DNA of 22,942 nt from an uncultured Prevotella sp. (GCA_934183135.1 CAKPRX010000033.1:1-22942); one strand, 5' to 3'; positions 15,506 to 22,942 are shown, counted from the stretch's first letter. Numbers and translations are program-made. Notes: generated from the sequence alone by a model not told the origin.

Positions 15506-16207
15506 CTATAGCTGTTCTAAGAACGTGCGGGTAACGCCAAACGACTCGTCGGCCAGGCGGTCCCAGAAGTCGAAGTACTGGGCTGCCTTGTTGTCGCGCA
15601 GGGGCACGTCGCTGATGACCCGCATGGACACAAAGGGCACCCCGTACACATGACAGGTCTGCGCTATGCTGCAGCTCTCCATGTCTACCGCCGTGGCCTC
15701 GGGGAAGAGGGCCAGTATGGCCCTCATCTTCTCCTTGGAGTCTACAAACCAGTCGCCGCTCACGATGAGGCCCTGCCGCAGATGGGCCGTGCCCTCCTGT
15801 GCGCATAGCTGTGCCGTGCGGGCTATGGCGCCCTCCAGCATGGCTGGGGTGGCATAGCGGTCCGGCATGCCCTGCAGCTGTCCGTAGGCACACTGCTCGC
15901 CGCAGTAGGCATCGTGGTACACATAGGCTGTACCCACCACCACGTCCTGTACGTTCAGGGTGGGGTCGGCACCGCCGGCCACGCCCGTAGAGACCACTAA
16001 GTCGGGCTGGTAGAGGTCTATCAGCTCCACGGCACCTATGGCCGAGTTAACCTTGCCTATGCCACACTGCTGCAACACCACCGTGTGGTGGCCTATGGTG
16101 CCCACTACAAAGTCCTTGTGGTGCTGCCGCTCTGTACGGCAGCCGTTAAGCAGCGTACGGAGCTGGGCCATTTCCTTGTCCATCGCCACTATGATACCTA
16201 TCTTCAT
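15506..16207 (-). CDS. mtnN: 5'-methylthioadenosine/S-adenosylhomocysteine nucleosidase
   Basis: This encodes 233 residues from ATG 16207 (MKIGIIVAMDKEMAQL), the usual start of MTAN (Pfs). A frame extending to 16234 would cross the -7 box and is rejected. Catalytic residues are Glu12, Glu177 in AVDMES and Asp200 in RVISDVP. The family more often has AVEMEAAA, so the DMESCS form is a mild variant. The enzyme removes adenine from MTA, S-adenosylhomocysteine and 5'-deoxyadenosine. With luxS directly downstream, it supplies S-ribosylhomocysteine and clears an inhibitor of methyltransferases. Confidence 0.96.
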   Translation of the reverse strand: MKIGIIVAMDKEMAQLRTLLNGCRTERQHHKDFVVGTIGHHTVVLQQCGIGKVNSAIGAVELIDLYQPDLVVSTGVAGGADPTLNVQDVVVGTAYVYHDAYCGEQCAYGQLQGMPDRYATPAMLEGAIARTAQLCAQEGTAHLRQGLIVSGDWFVDSKEKMRAILALFPEATAVDMESCSIAQTCHVYGVPFVSMRVISDVPLRDNKAAQYFDFWDRLADESFGVTRTFLEQL

Positions 16208-16231
16208 CTTCAGTCGGGTTGATTGTAGACA

Positions 16232-16239
16232 CAAAATTA
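16232..16239 (-). promoter_or_regulatory. -7 element of the mtnN-luxS operon
   Basis: On the minus strand TAATTTTG (16239 to 16232) fits TAnnTTTG. It lies 24 nt before the mtnN ATG. No TTG is found at the -33 distance. Confidence 0.55.
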
Positions 16240-16462
16240 CTCCAAACCCCGCTGATGTATGCCAGAACGATAGTTAAATAAATATAACGGGCCGCTGGAT
16301 ATTTGCCGGTTGGCAGGAAAAGTGAAGAGGGATGCTGGCAGCTAAAGAGATAATGGCCTGAAGAGGTAGAAAGTGACGTCGCCAAAGTGCAGTCGCTGGT
16401 TGGCTGACCGCGAATGTCGGCGGACGGCCCGCCATGCGGTGCTGTAAATATTTTTCTGATAA

Positions 16463-16476
16463 TGTATAAATATACA
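16463..16476 (+). repeat. Palindromic box copy 1 (TGTATAAATATACA)
   Basis: The 14-mer is symmetric except for its four central bases. It resembles the ARG-box pattern TGnATnnnnATnCA, but no arginine gene is nearby. Confidence 0.55.
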
Positions 16477-16580
16477 TTTCAGCCGTTTCGGCATCGTCCG
16501 AGGGCTTTTCGGGCTTCTGTAGTTTGCCTGTATGCTCGCCGAGGGGACGGCGGTGGCGAAAACGGCAATTTTCGGGCCAC

Positions 16581-16685
16581 CCGAAAACCATCGTTTTTTT
16601 GCTCGCGATGGTCATTAGAAACGTAATGACCATCGCGAGCACCAAAATGACCATCGCGGCGTCCCTGAAAACCATCCTCGCGAGC
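16581..16685 (+). repeat. Degenerate 21-bp tandem repeat, one unit inverted
   Basis: The core ACCATC recurs at 16587, 16629, 16650 and 16671, all multiples of 21 nt apart. The unit expected at about 16608 is present in inverted orientation (GATGGT). The outer bases drift, but the pattern aAtGACCATCGCGaGC is common to several units. Read in one frame it gives a 7-residue periodicity (MTIASTK, MTIAASL, KTILASA). G+C and T-run content vary between units. Confidence 0.65.
16601..16640. repeat. 16-bp perfect inverted repeat inside the 21-bp array
   Basis: GCTCGCGATGGTCATT (16601-16616) pairs with AATGACCATCGCGAGC (16625-16640) around the loop AGAAACGT. A run of seven T precedes it on the plus strand, so in either direction no T-run follows the stem and it does not look like a terminator. 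Confidence 0.8.
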
Positions 16686-16848
16686 GCCGAAAATAGAGCC
16701 GAAAAAGGTGCCGATTACTGCCGTTTTGTAAAAGATAGTTACTTTCGTACCCCTCGCGATGCCTCGGATGGCCCCAAAAGGCTCCGAAAAACGTCCTGGT
16801 TTGATGAGAAAATCCGAGAATTACGCCCCGAAAAACGGCCGTTACGAC

Positions 16849-16862
16849 TGTATATTTATACA
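16849..16862 (-). repeat. Palindromic box copy 2 (TGTATAAATATACA on minus strand)
   Basis: It is identical to copy 1 in opposite orientation. It lies exactly 30 nt (start to start) from copy 3, about three helical turns. Confidence 0.55.
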
Positions 16863-16878
16863 TTTTCGCCTCGGGTTT

Positions 16879-16892
16879 TGCATAAATATACA
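16879..16892 (+). repeat. Palindromic box copy 3 (TGCATAAATATACA)
   Basis: It differs from copy 1 by one base. With copy 2 it also forms a longer inverted repeat: ACTGTATATTTAT at 16847-16859 against ATAAATATACAGT at 16882-16894. Confidence 0.55.
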
Positions 16893-17101
16893 GTCGGGTG
16901 TAAAGGTTTTTCGCGGTTTTCGGCCATGGCCGTAACCATGACGGCAGCTACGGCTCTCCCCCATGAAGGCCCCGCCACCGCCGTCACGGCTTACGCCGGC
17001 CATGTCCCTGGCGGCCTCTGCCCCGCCGCCAGGGTTCCCGTGCAGCCGTTGGGGCGGCCATGGGTCAAGGGGGCGAAATCGTAAAATACTTGGCTTTTTG
17101 C

Positions 17102-17132
17102 TTTGCCCTCTCTCTGATTTACATTACCTTTG
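17102..17132 (+). promoter_or_regulatory. Promoter of the yfhO-like gene and fkp
   Basis: TTTG (17102-17105), a 19-nt spacer and TACCTTTG (17125-17132): a textbook Bacteroidota promoter. The leader would be about 95 nt long. Confidence 0.75.
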
Positions 17133-17178
17133 TAGAACCATTCGGCCGTGCGCCAGGGCCTTGGCCCAGGGGTGGCCG

Positions 17179-17203
17179 ATGGGGCCGCGTGTGCCGGCCC
17201 CAT
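17179..17203 (+). promoter_or_regulatory. G+C-rich hairpin in the yfhO-like leader
   Basis: ATGGGGCCG (17179-17187) pairs with CGGCCCCAT (17195-17203) around a 7-nt loop. It ends about 30 nt before the start codon. It has no similarity to a riboswitch that I recognise. Confidence 0.45.
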
Positions 17204-17235
17204 GTCAACGGTAGACAACAATCAATCTTATAATA

Positions 17236-19734
17236 ATGAATATACTGAAAAAATATTGGCTCGATGCAGCCGCGGTAGTCCTGTTTGCCCTCATAGCATT
17301 TGTCTATTTCATGCCGGCAGACCTCGATGGCCGCATCCTGTATCGCCACGACTCCTCGGCGGGCCGCGGAGCCGGTCAGGAGCAGGCCGAGTACCACGCC
17401 CGTACTGGCCAGGTGTCGCGCTGGACTAACGCCACGTTCAGCGGCATGCCCACTTACCAGACAGCCCCCTCGTACACCAGTACCGACGGGCTGCAGAAGG
17501 TGATGGACGCCTATCACCTGTGGCTGCCCGAGAATGTGTGGTATGTCTTTGCCTACCTGCTGGGCTTCTACATCCTGCTGCGCGCCTTCGACTTCCGCCG
17601 CGAGCTGGCCGCGCTGGGCTCGGTGATATGGGCCTTCTCGTCGTACTTCTTCATAATCATCGCCGCCGGCCACATCTGGAAGGTCATGGCCCTGGCCTAT
17701 CTGCCCCCGATGATAGCCGGCGTGGTGCTGGCCTACAGGGGCAAGTACCTGGGCGGCCTGCTGCTCACGGCCATCTTCACCGCCTTTGAGGTCAAGGCCA
17801 ACCACGTGCAGATGACCTACTACTACCTGTTCATCATCCTCTTTATGGTGATAGCGTTTCTGGTCGAGGCCATACGCGACCGCCGCCTGGCCCGTTTTGC
17901 CAAGGCCACGGCAGCCTGCATGGTGGGCGCTGCGCTGGGCGTGTGCATCAACCTGAGCAACCTGTACCATACATGGCAGTATGGGCAAGAGAGCATGCGC
18001 GGGAAAAGCGAGCTGGTCAAGAAGAACGTGGCCAACCAGACCAACAGCGGCCTGGACCGCGACTACATCACCCAGTGGAGCTACGGGATAGACGAGACGT
18101 GGACGCTGCTGGTGCCCAACGCCAAGGGAGGCGCCTCGGTGCCGCTGGCAGCCAACCAGACGGCCATGGACAAGGCCGACCCGCAGTTTATGCAGATATA
18201 CCAGCAGATAGGGCAGTACTGGGGCGAGCAGCCCGGTACCAGCGGCCCCGTATATGTGGGTGCCTTCGTGCTGATGCTCTTCGTGCTGTCGCTCTTTATC
18301 GTCAAGGGCCCCATGAAGTGGGCCTTGCTGGCCGCCACCGTACTCTCGGTGCTGCTGTCGTGGGGGCGCAACTTCATGCCCTTTACCGATTTCTTCCTTG
18401 ACTACGTGCCCCTGTACGCCAAGTTCCGCACGGTGGCCTCTATCCTGGTCATCGCCGAGTTTACCATACCCCTGTTGGCCATGATGGCCCTGCGCCGCAT
18501 CGTAGACGACCCCGCCGTGCTTACCCGCAACATGCGCTGGCTCTACGTGAGCTTTGCCCTCACTGCCGGGGCGTGCCTGCTCTTCGCCCTCATGCCCGGC
18601 GTGTTCTTCTCAGACTACGTATCGTCGGCCGAGCGCGCCGCCCTCAGCCAGATACCGGCCGAGTATCGGTCGGCCCTCATCGCCAACCTTACCACGATGC
18701 GCCAGGCTGTGTTCACGGCCGACTGCTGGCGCTCATTCTGGATTATAGCCATCGGCACGGCCTGCTTGCTGCTCTACCGCATAGGCAAGCTCAAGGCCCC
18801 GTACATGGTGGCCGCCGTGGGCGTGCTCTGCCTGGTAGACATGTGGCAGGTTAACAAGCGGTACCTCAATGACGACATGTTTGTCGAGAAGAGTGTGCGC
18901 GAGGCTCCACAGCCCCTGAGCCATACCGACCGCCAGATACTCCAGGACAAGGGCCTCGACTACCGTGTGCTCAACCTGGCCACCAACACCTTTAACGAGA
19001 ACGAGACCTCGTACTACCACAAGAGCATCGGCGGTTACCATGCCGCCAAGCTGCGCCGCTACCAGGAGATGATAGAGGCCTATATCAACCCGCAGATGTC
19101 GCGCATCATGCAGGCCGTGGCCGAGGCTGGGGGCGACATGACCCGCATTAACGGCGACTCTATATTCCCCGTGCTCAACATGCTCAACGCCAAGTACTTC
19201 ATAGTGCCCCTGCAGGGCGGACAGACCGTGCCCCTGCAGAATCCCTACGCCTATGGCAACGCCTGGTTCGTAGACCGCATATCCTATGTGGACAATGCCA
19301 ACCAGGAGATAGACCGCATAGGGCACATAGACCTGCGCCACGAGGCCGTGGCCGATGGCCGCTTCCGCGGGGTGCTGGGCCAGGCCGTAGCCCAGGACCG
19401 CCACTCGGTGGTAAGGCTCACCGCCTACGAGCCTAACCAGCTCAGCTACGATGTCGACTCCGGCAAGGGCGGCCTGCTGGTCTTCTCCGAGATATACTAT
19501 CCCGGCTGGACGGCCACCATCGACGGCAAGCCCGCCGAGCTGGGCCGCGTCAACTATATCCTGCGCGCCCTGCAGGTTCCGGCCGGTCGCCACAAGGTTC
19601 AGCTCAGCTTCTTCCCCAAGAGTGTAGACACCACCGAGACCATAGCGTACATCGCCTACGTGGTTCTGCTGCTTATCATCCTTGGCGGCCTCTACGACAC
19701 GTGGCGCCGTAAGCACGCCGCTGCTAATAAGTAA
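17236..19734 (+). CDS. YfhO-family polytopic membrane protein
   Basis: This encodes 832 residues. A first membrane helix (about 9-27) is followed by a 70-residue extracytoplasmic loop (HDSSAGRGAGQEQ, then SRWTNATFSGMPTYQ). Many further helices follow (roughly 101-118, 124-143, 150-166, 171-186, 195-210, 218-240 and more up to about 540). Then comes a soluble stretch of about 240 residues, including FSEIYYPGWTATIDGKPAELGRVNYILRALQVPAG, and a last helix near 802-822 before a basic tail. This is the layout of the YfhO family (PF09586), GT-C-like membrane proteins. Some members in Firmicutes help glycosylate lipoteichoic acid. The Bacteroidota members are not assigned. It is 23 nt before fkp and probably co-transcribed, which suggests a role in surface glycan assembly. 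Confidence 0.9.
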   Translation: MNILKKYWLDAAAVVLFALIAFVYFMPADLDGRILYRHDSSAGRGAGQEQAEYHARTGQVSRWTNATFSGMPTYQTAPSYTSTDGLQKVMDAYHLWLPENVWYVFAYLLGFYILLRAFDFRRELAALGSVIWAFSSYFFIIIAAGHIWKVMALAYLPPMIAGVVLAYRGKYLGGLLLTAIFTAFEVKANHVQMTYYYLFIILFMVIAFLVEAIRDRRLARFAKATAACMVGAALGVCINLSNLYHTWQYGQESMRGKSELVKKNVANQTNSGLDRDYITQWSYGIDETWTLLVPNAKGGASVPLAANQTAMDKADPQFMQIYQQIGQYWGEQPGTSGPVYVGAFVLMLFVLSLFIVKGPMKWALLAATVLSVLLSWGRNFMPFTDFFLDYVPLYAKFRTVASILVIAEFTIPLLAMMALRRIVDDPAVLTRNMRWLYVSFALTAGACLLFALMPGVFFSDYVSSAERAALSQIPAEYRSALIANLTTMRQAVFTADCWRSFWIIAIGTACLLLYRIGKLKAPYMVAAVGVLCLVDMWQVNKRYLNDDMFVEKSVREAPQPLSHTDRQILQDKGLDYRVLNLATNTFNENETSYYHKSIGGYHAAKLRRYQEMIEAYINPQMSRIMQAVAEAGGDMTRINGDSIFPVLNMLNAKYFIVPLQGGQTVPLQNPYAYGNAWFVDRISYVDNANQEIDRIGHIDLRHEAVADGRFRGVLGQAVAQDRHSVVRLTAYEPNQLSYDVDSGKGGLLVFSEIYYPGWTATIDGKPAELGRVNYILRALQVPAGRHKVQLSFFPKSVDTTETIAYIAYVVLLLIILGGLYDTWRRKHAAANK

Positions 19735-19757
19735 CCCCCGTAAGTACCGTAAGGGAT

Positions 19758-22598
19758 ATGAAAAAACTCCTCTCGCTACCGCCCAACCTGGTGGGTAGCT
19801 TTCACGACATTACAGGACTGCCGCGTACCGAGTGGTTCTGTACCAACGACCCCGTAGGGCGCAAGCTCGGTTCGGGCGGTGGCTCGGCCTGGCTCCTGCA
19901 GGCCTGCTACGAGGCCCATGGACAGGGACGCACCTTTGACGAGTGGCTGGCAGCCGACCGGCGGCTGCTGCTCCATGCCGGCGGACAGAGCCGGCGGTTG
20001 CCCTCGTATGCCCCGTCGGGCAAGGTGCTTACCCCCATTCCCGTATTCAGGTGGGAGCGCGGCCAGCGGCTGTCGCAGGACTTGCTGTCGCTACAGGTGC
20101 CTCTCTATCAGTACATTATGGACCAGGCGCCGGCATCGCTGCGCACCATGATAGTGAGCGGCGATGTGTACATACGGGCCACCCAGCCCCTGCAGCCCAT
20201 CCCCGATGCCGATGTGGTGTGCTATGGCCTGTGGCTGGGCCCCGAGATAGCCAAGGACCATGGCGTGTTCGTGTCCTCGCACCAGTCGCCCACCCAGCTG
20301 AAGTGCATGCTTCAGAAACCGTCGGTACAGACACTGGGGCAGTTGCAGAAAGAGCATTTCTACCTGACCGATATAGGCGTGTGGCTGCTGTCGGACCGCG
20401 CCGTCAAGGTGCTCATGCGCCGCTCTACCGAGGCGGGGCGCGTGGTCAACTATGACTTGTATGGCGAGTTTGGCTGTTGTCTGGGCACAGAGCCTACCAT
20501 GGACGACCCCGAGGTGCGCGCCCTCAGCGTGGCCATACTGCCCCTGCCCGGCGGCGAGTTCTACCACTTCGGTACGACCCACGAGATAGTGTCGTCGATG
20601 CTGGCCATCCAGAACAGGGTGAACGACCAGCGCGAAATCATGCACCACTCGCTCAAGCCGCACCCCTCTATGTTCCTGCAGAACTCGGAGGTGGAAATCA
20701 AGATTAATGAACGCAACCGCAACCTGTGGATAGAGAATAGCCATGTGGCACGCGGCTGGACCATCGCCCACGACAACGTGATTACCGGTGTGCCCCACAA
20801 TGACTGGGCGGTCAGCCTGGCCCCCGGCCAGTGTGTCGACATCGTGCCCATAGGCAGCGACCAGTATGCTGTACGTCCCTATGGGTATAATGACAAGTTC
20901 AGGGGCCATGTCGGCGACCCCTCTACCGAGTATCTGGGCCACCCCTTCGCCCGGTGGGCTGCCGAGCGTGGCATAGACCCGCAGACCATCGAGGGAGGCG
21001 CCGACCTGCAGTCGGCCCGCATCTTCCCCGTGGTAGCCAACGTACACGATGCCGGCATCGTACTGCGCTGGATGCTGGGCGACACCGAACTGCAGGGTGG
21101 CAGCATGCTCTGGCACCAGTCGCCACGCCTGAGCGCCGACGAGCTGTCGGCCCAGGCCAATCTGCAACGGCTCGCCCGGCAGCGCCAGGCTTACCGGGTA
21201 CAGAACTGGTCGTTCCTGGCCCGCAACTATGCACACAGCGTGTTCTACCAGACGGATTTGGACGATGCCGCGCACGAGTTTGCCGCCAACCACATAGCCG
21301 AGCCGTCGGCCCTGCCTGCCGACGAGTCGCTCCTTACCCGTATACACGATGCCATGTTCCGCTCTGAGCTGCAGCGCCTTACCGGCCGCGACAGCCGTCA
21401 GAGCGAGCAGCGCGCCTTCGGGCTGCTGCGCGACGGACTGACGCAACCCGTGCTGGCCCGGAAGCAGCGCCCCCGTCTGTCGGTGTACTCGGACCAGATA
21501 GTATGGGGCCGTAGCCCGGTGCGCATAGACATCGCCGGCGGCTGGACAGACACGCCCCCGTTCTGCCTGATGGAGGGGGGCAATGTCATCAACCTGGCCA
21601 TCGAACTCAATGGGCAGCCCCCATTGCAGACATACATCAAGCCGTGTGCCGAGCCCCACATTATCCTGCGCAGTATAGACCTGGGCGCCGCCGAGGTGAT
21701 AGACAACTATGACGCGCTGCGCGACTTCCACCATGTGGGCAGCCCCTTCTCCATCCCCAAGGCAGCCCTGGCCCTGGCTGGTTTCTTGCCCGAGTATGGC
21801 GCCGACCAGTACTCATCGCTCCGTGACCAGTTGCAGGCCTTTGGCTGCGGTATAGAGGTGACGCTGCTGTCGGCCATCCCCGCGGGGTCGGGCCTGGGTA
21901 CCAGCAGTCTGCTGGCCTCGACCGTGCTGGGTGCCATCAGCGATTTCTGCGGACTCATGTGGGACAAGAACGAGATAGGCCGCCGTACCCTGGTACTCGA
22001 GCAGCTGCTCACTACCGGTGGCGGCTGGCAGGACCAGTTCGGCGGACTGCTTCAGGGTGTCAAGCTGCTTCAGACCGATAAGGGCTTTGACCAGAAACCG
22101 GTTGTGCGGTGGCTCCCCTCGTCGCTCTTCACCCAGCCCGAGTACCGCCCCTGCCATCTGCTGTACTATACCGGCATAACGCGCACGGCCAAGAAGATAC
22201 TGGCCGAGATAGTGCGCCGTATGTTCCTTAACCAGCACGATGAGCTGGCCCTCTTGCGCCAGATGAAGCAGCACACGATGGAGATGTACGAGGCTCTGCA
22301 GCGCGAGAACTTTGACGTGATGGGCCGGCTGATACGCAAGACGTGGCAGCAGAACCAGTTGCTGGACAGCGGAACCAACCCCGCTGAGGTGCAGCGGCTC
22401 ACGGCCCTGATAGACGACCTCTGCCTGGGTTACAAGTTGCCAGGCGCCGGTGGCGGTGGCTATCTGTATATGGTGGCCAAAGACCCCGAGGCGGCAGCCC
22501 GTATCAAGCAGATACTGCGCGATAATCGCCTCAACGCCAACGCCCGCTTCGTCGACATGTCGCTCAGTGACAAGGGTCTCCAGATAAGCCGCAGCTGA
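19758..22598 (+). CDS. fkp: Bifunctional L-fucokinase / fucose-1-phosphate guanylyltransferase
   Basis: This encodes 946 residues, nearly the same length as the characterised Fkp of Bacteroides fragilis (about 949). The N-terminal half is the pyrophosphorylase: LGSGGGSAWLL (37-47) and HAGGQSRRLPSYAPSGK (73-89) form the nucleotide-binding loop. The middle holds beta-helix-like repeats. The C-terminal third is a GHMP kinase: WGRSPVRIDIAGGWTDTPPF (about 584-603), the ATP loop PAGSGLGTSS (708-717) and GAGGGGYLYMV near 897-907. It turns L-fucose into Fuc-1-P with ATP and then GDP-L-fucose with GTP. This lets the cell coat capsule and glycoproteins with host-derived fucose. Both active sites look intact. 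It shares a transcript with the YfhO-family gene. No fucose uptake or fucosyltransferase gene is visible here. Confidence 0.96.
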   Translation: MKKLLSLPPNLVGSFHDITGLPRTEWFCTNDPVGRKLGSGGGSAWLLQACYEAHGQGRTFDEWLAADRRLLLHAGGQSRRLPSYAPSGKVLTPIPVFRWERGQRLSQDLLSLQVPLYQYIMDQAPASLRTMIVSGDVYIRATQPLQPIPDADVVCYGLWLGPEIAKDHGVFVSSHQSPTQLKCMLQKPSVQTLGQLQKEHFYLTDIGVWLLSDRAVKVLMRRSTEAGRVVNYDLYGEFGCCLGTEPTMDDPEVRALSVAILPLPGGEFYHFGTTHEIVSSMLAIQNRVNDQREIMHHSLKPHPSMFLQNSEVEIKINERNRNLWIENSHVARGWTIAHDNVITGVPHNDWAVSLAPGQCVDIVPIGSDQYAVRPYGYNDKFRGHVGDPSTEYLGHPFARWAAERGIDPQTIEGGADLQSARIFPVVANVHDAGIVLRWMLGDTELQGGSMLWHQSPRLSADELSAQANLQRLARQRQAYRVQNWSFLARNYAHSVFYQTDLDDAAHEFAANHIAEPSALPADESLLTRIHDAMFRSELQRLTGRDSRQSEQRAFGLLRDGLTQPVLARKQRPRLSVYSDQIVWGRSPVRIDIAGGWTDTPPFCLMEGGNVINLAIELNGQPPLQTYIKPCAEPHIILRSIDLGAAEVIDNYDALRDFHHVGSPFSIPKAALALAGFLPEYGADQYSSLRDQLQAFGCGIEVTLLSAIPAGSGLGTSSLLASTVLGAISDFCGLMWDKNEIGRRTLVLEQLLTTGGGWQDQFGGLLQGVKLLQTDKGFDQKPVVRWLPSSLFTQPEYRPCHLLYYTGITRTAKKILAEIVRRMFLNQHDELALLRQMKQHTMEMYEALQRENFDVMGRLIRKTWQQNQLLDSGTNPAEVQRLTALIDDLCLGYKLPGAGGGGYLYMVAKDPEAAARIKQILRDNRLNANARFVDMSLSDKGLQISRS

Positions 22599-22629
22599 CC
22601 GAGCAGCCCTTAGGGGATTAGCCTATATA

Positions 22630-22672
22630 CAGTCCGGCCCTGCTAACCGTATCGGTGAGCAGGGCCGGACTG
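22630..22672. terminator. Two-way terminator between fkp and the metallophosphoesterase gene
   Basis: A 15-bp perfect stem (22630-22644 with 22658-22672; core AGTCCGGCCCTGCT) has a nested ACCG/CGGT pairing in the loop (22646-22649 with 22653-22656). It sits between convergent genes, 31 nt after the fkp stop. Confidence 0.82.
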
Positions 22673-22709
22673 GTTGTATGTCGCTGGGCGATGGTGGCGT
22701 GTGGTGGGC

Positions 22710-22942
22710 TTATTCGTGCCTTAGGTCGGCCACCACGTACTCTGACTGGGTGCCGATGCGGAACTTGGCCCCCCAGATACCCATTCCAGAACTTACATAG
22801 TAGCGTGTCTGTCCGCGTTGCCATGGCCCGAAGGCATCTTCGTACAACAGGCGGGTTATCCACGATGCCGGCCACACCTGCCCATAGTGCGTGTGTCCGC
22901 TAAACTGAAAATCTATGCCTGCGCGCTGTGCCTGTTCTAAGT
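22710..22942 (-). CDS. Metallophosphoesterase, C-terminal part (cut by window edge)
   Basis: The last 76 residues of a minus-strand gene are visible; its start lies beyond 22942. The fragment opens LEQAQRAGIDFQFSGHTHYG and carries the GHTHxGQxWP motif (about 22871-22898), whose histidines bind the metal pair in calcineurin-like phosphoesterases of the YaeI/YkuE group. It continues with YYVSSGMGIWGAKFRIG, a typical strand near the C-terminus of that group (G-x-G-x-x-x-P/K-R-x-G), and ends VVADLRHE before TAA (22712-22710). YaeI-type proteins are usually membrane-anchored and may act on lipid-linked phosphates such as UDP-diacylglucosamine, but the part needed to judge is missing. It converges on fkp across the terminator. 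Confidence 0.85.
   Translation of the reverse strand, partial: LEQAQRAGIDFQFSGHTHYGQVWPASWITRLLYEDAFGPWQRGQTRYYVSSGMGIWGAKFRIGTQSEYVVADLRHE

Larger units (their letters stand above)
16461..16864. repeat. About 400-bp element bounded by perfect 16-bp inverted repeats
   Basis: AATGTATAAATATACA occurs at 16461-16476 on the plus strand and at 16864-16849 on the minus strand, matching in all 16 positions. Each copy carries an ATG that opens a frame beginning MYKYT. The plus frame (16462-16626, 54 aa) and the minus frame (16863-16615, 82 aa) run towards each other. Both end in CSRWSL plus a few residues, because they meet in the central inverted repeat. The layout is mirror-like. It could be a dispersed non-coding repeat. 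No transposase and no clear target-site duplication were seen. Confidence 0.55.
16240..17101. other. Gene-free stretch between mtnN and the yfhO-like gene
   Basis: No convincing protein gene was found. Open frames on both strands have low-complexity or repeat-derived translations. From 16240 to about 16460 nothing recognisable is present. From 16461 to 16892 lie the palindromic boxes and the 21-bp repeats listed separately, with many scattered CCGAAAA motifs. From about 16920 to 17060 the DNA is very G+C-rich and full of short hairpins, one being a 10-bp perfect stem CCCTGGCGGC/GCCGCCAGGG at 17006-17034. A good promoter begins at 17102. Confidence 0.7.

Noticed and set aside
14992..16207. Complete quorum-sensing system
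   Set aside because: Only the AI-2 precursor enzymes are present. They are equally explained by methyl-cycle recycling, and no receptor or transporter is visible.
16594..16640. Possible Rho-independent terminator (hairpin with T-run)
   Set aside because: The seven T residues come before the hairpin on the plus strand and become A residues after it on the minus strand, so neither direction has the stem-then-T layout.
16581..16685. Possible short CRISPR array
   Set aside because: The units are head-to-tail with no spacers, degenerate, and one is inverted. No cas gene is in view.
5516..17020. Similar CCCTGGCGGCCTnTGCC strings at about 5518 and 17006
   Set aside because: There is a 16 of 17 base match, but the similarity stops on both sides. 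A chance match in G+C-rich DNA is enough to explain it.
16524..17084. Possible 186-aa gene in the gene-free stretch
   Set aside because: Its translation is made of the 21-bp repeat, palindromic boxes and G+C-rich hairpins, with no fold-like pattern, start context or promoter close by.
18733..19716. 327-codon open frame on the minus strand
   Set aside because: It is antisense to the YfhO-family gene, and the translation is rich in V, G, H and L as expected from the reverse of a G+C-rich gene.
20091..21734. 547-codon open frame on the minus strand
   Set aside because: It lies wholly antisense to fkp, whose protein is clearly real. Long antisense frames are expected in G+C-rich coding DNA, and its translation has no recognisable motif.

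Overview
The window looks like a chromosomal segment of a G+C-rich member of the Bacteroidales, most likely Prevotellaceae-like. Three things point there. First, at least nine genes are preceded by the Bacteroidota -7 element TAnnTTTG, some with a TTG or TTTG about 19-21 nt upstream. Second, the gene order matches Bacteroidota blocks: rpmF-fabH-...-era-der, and DUF1599-DoxX-tpiA-SPOR-folE. Third, there is a full-length bifunctional Fkp, typical of Bacteroides and relatives. No rRNA, tRNA, CRISPR array, insertion sequence or phage gene was seen. The family-level assignment is inference.

Left part (1-5505): ribosomal protein L32 and FabH are translationally coupled. A divergent family-4-like glycosyltransferase follows, then the GTPases Era and Der (ribosome assembly) and a small lipoprotein. 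Middle-left (5544-10071): a CCA-adding/poly(A)-polymerase-type nucleotidyltransferase and a small ABM-like protein lie on the minus strand. They are divergent from an unusual AraC regulator fused to a NifX-like metal-cluster domain, which is followed by a GNAT acetyltransferase and a second small lipoprotein.

Middle-right (10102-14896): one plus-strand block carries a duplicated DUF1599 protein, a DoxX membrane protein with a soluble C-terminal domain, and triosephosphate isomerase, all with overlapping reading frames. A terminator follows, then a SPOR protein, GTP cyclohydrolase I and exonuclease III. A very strong two-way terminator separates these from the minus-strand pfs-luxS pair, which detoxifies S-adenosylhomocysteine and yields the AI-2 precursor DPD.

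Right part (16208-22942): about 1 kb without a convincing gene holds the oddest structure in the window. This is a segment of about 400 bp bounded by a perfect 16-bp inverted repeat, with a degenerate 21-bp periodic repeat in its middle. Beyond it, a textbook promoter drives a YfhO-family membrane protein and Fkp (GDP-L-fucose synthesis), suggesting surface glycan work. The window ends inside a convergent metallophosphoesterase gene.

Most of the window is ordinary housekeeping. The items most worth a second look are the mirrored repeat element (16461-16864) and the AraC-NifX fusion (7776-9050).
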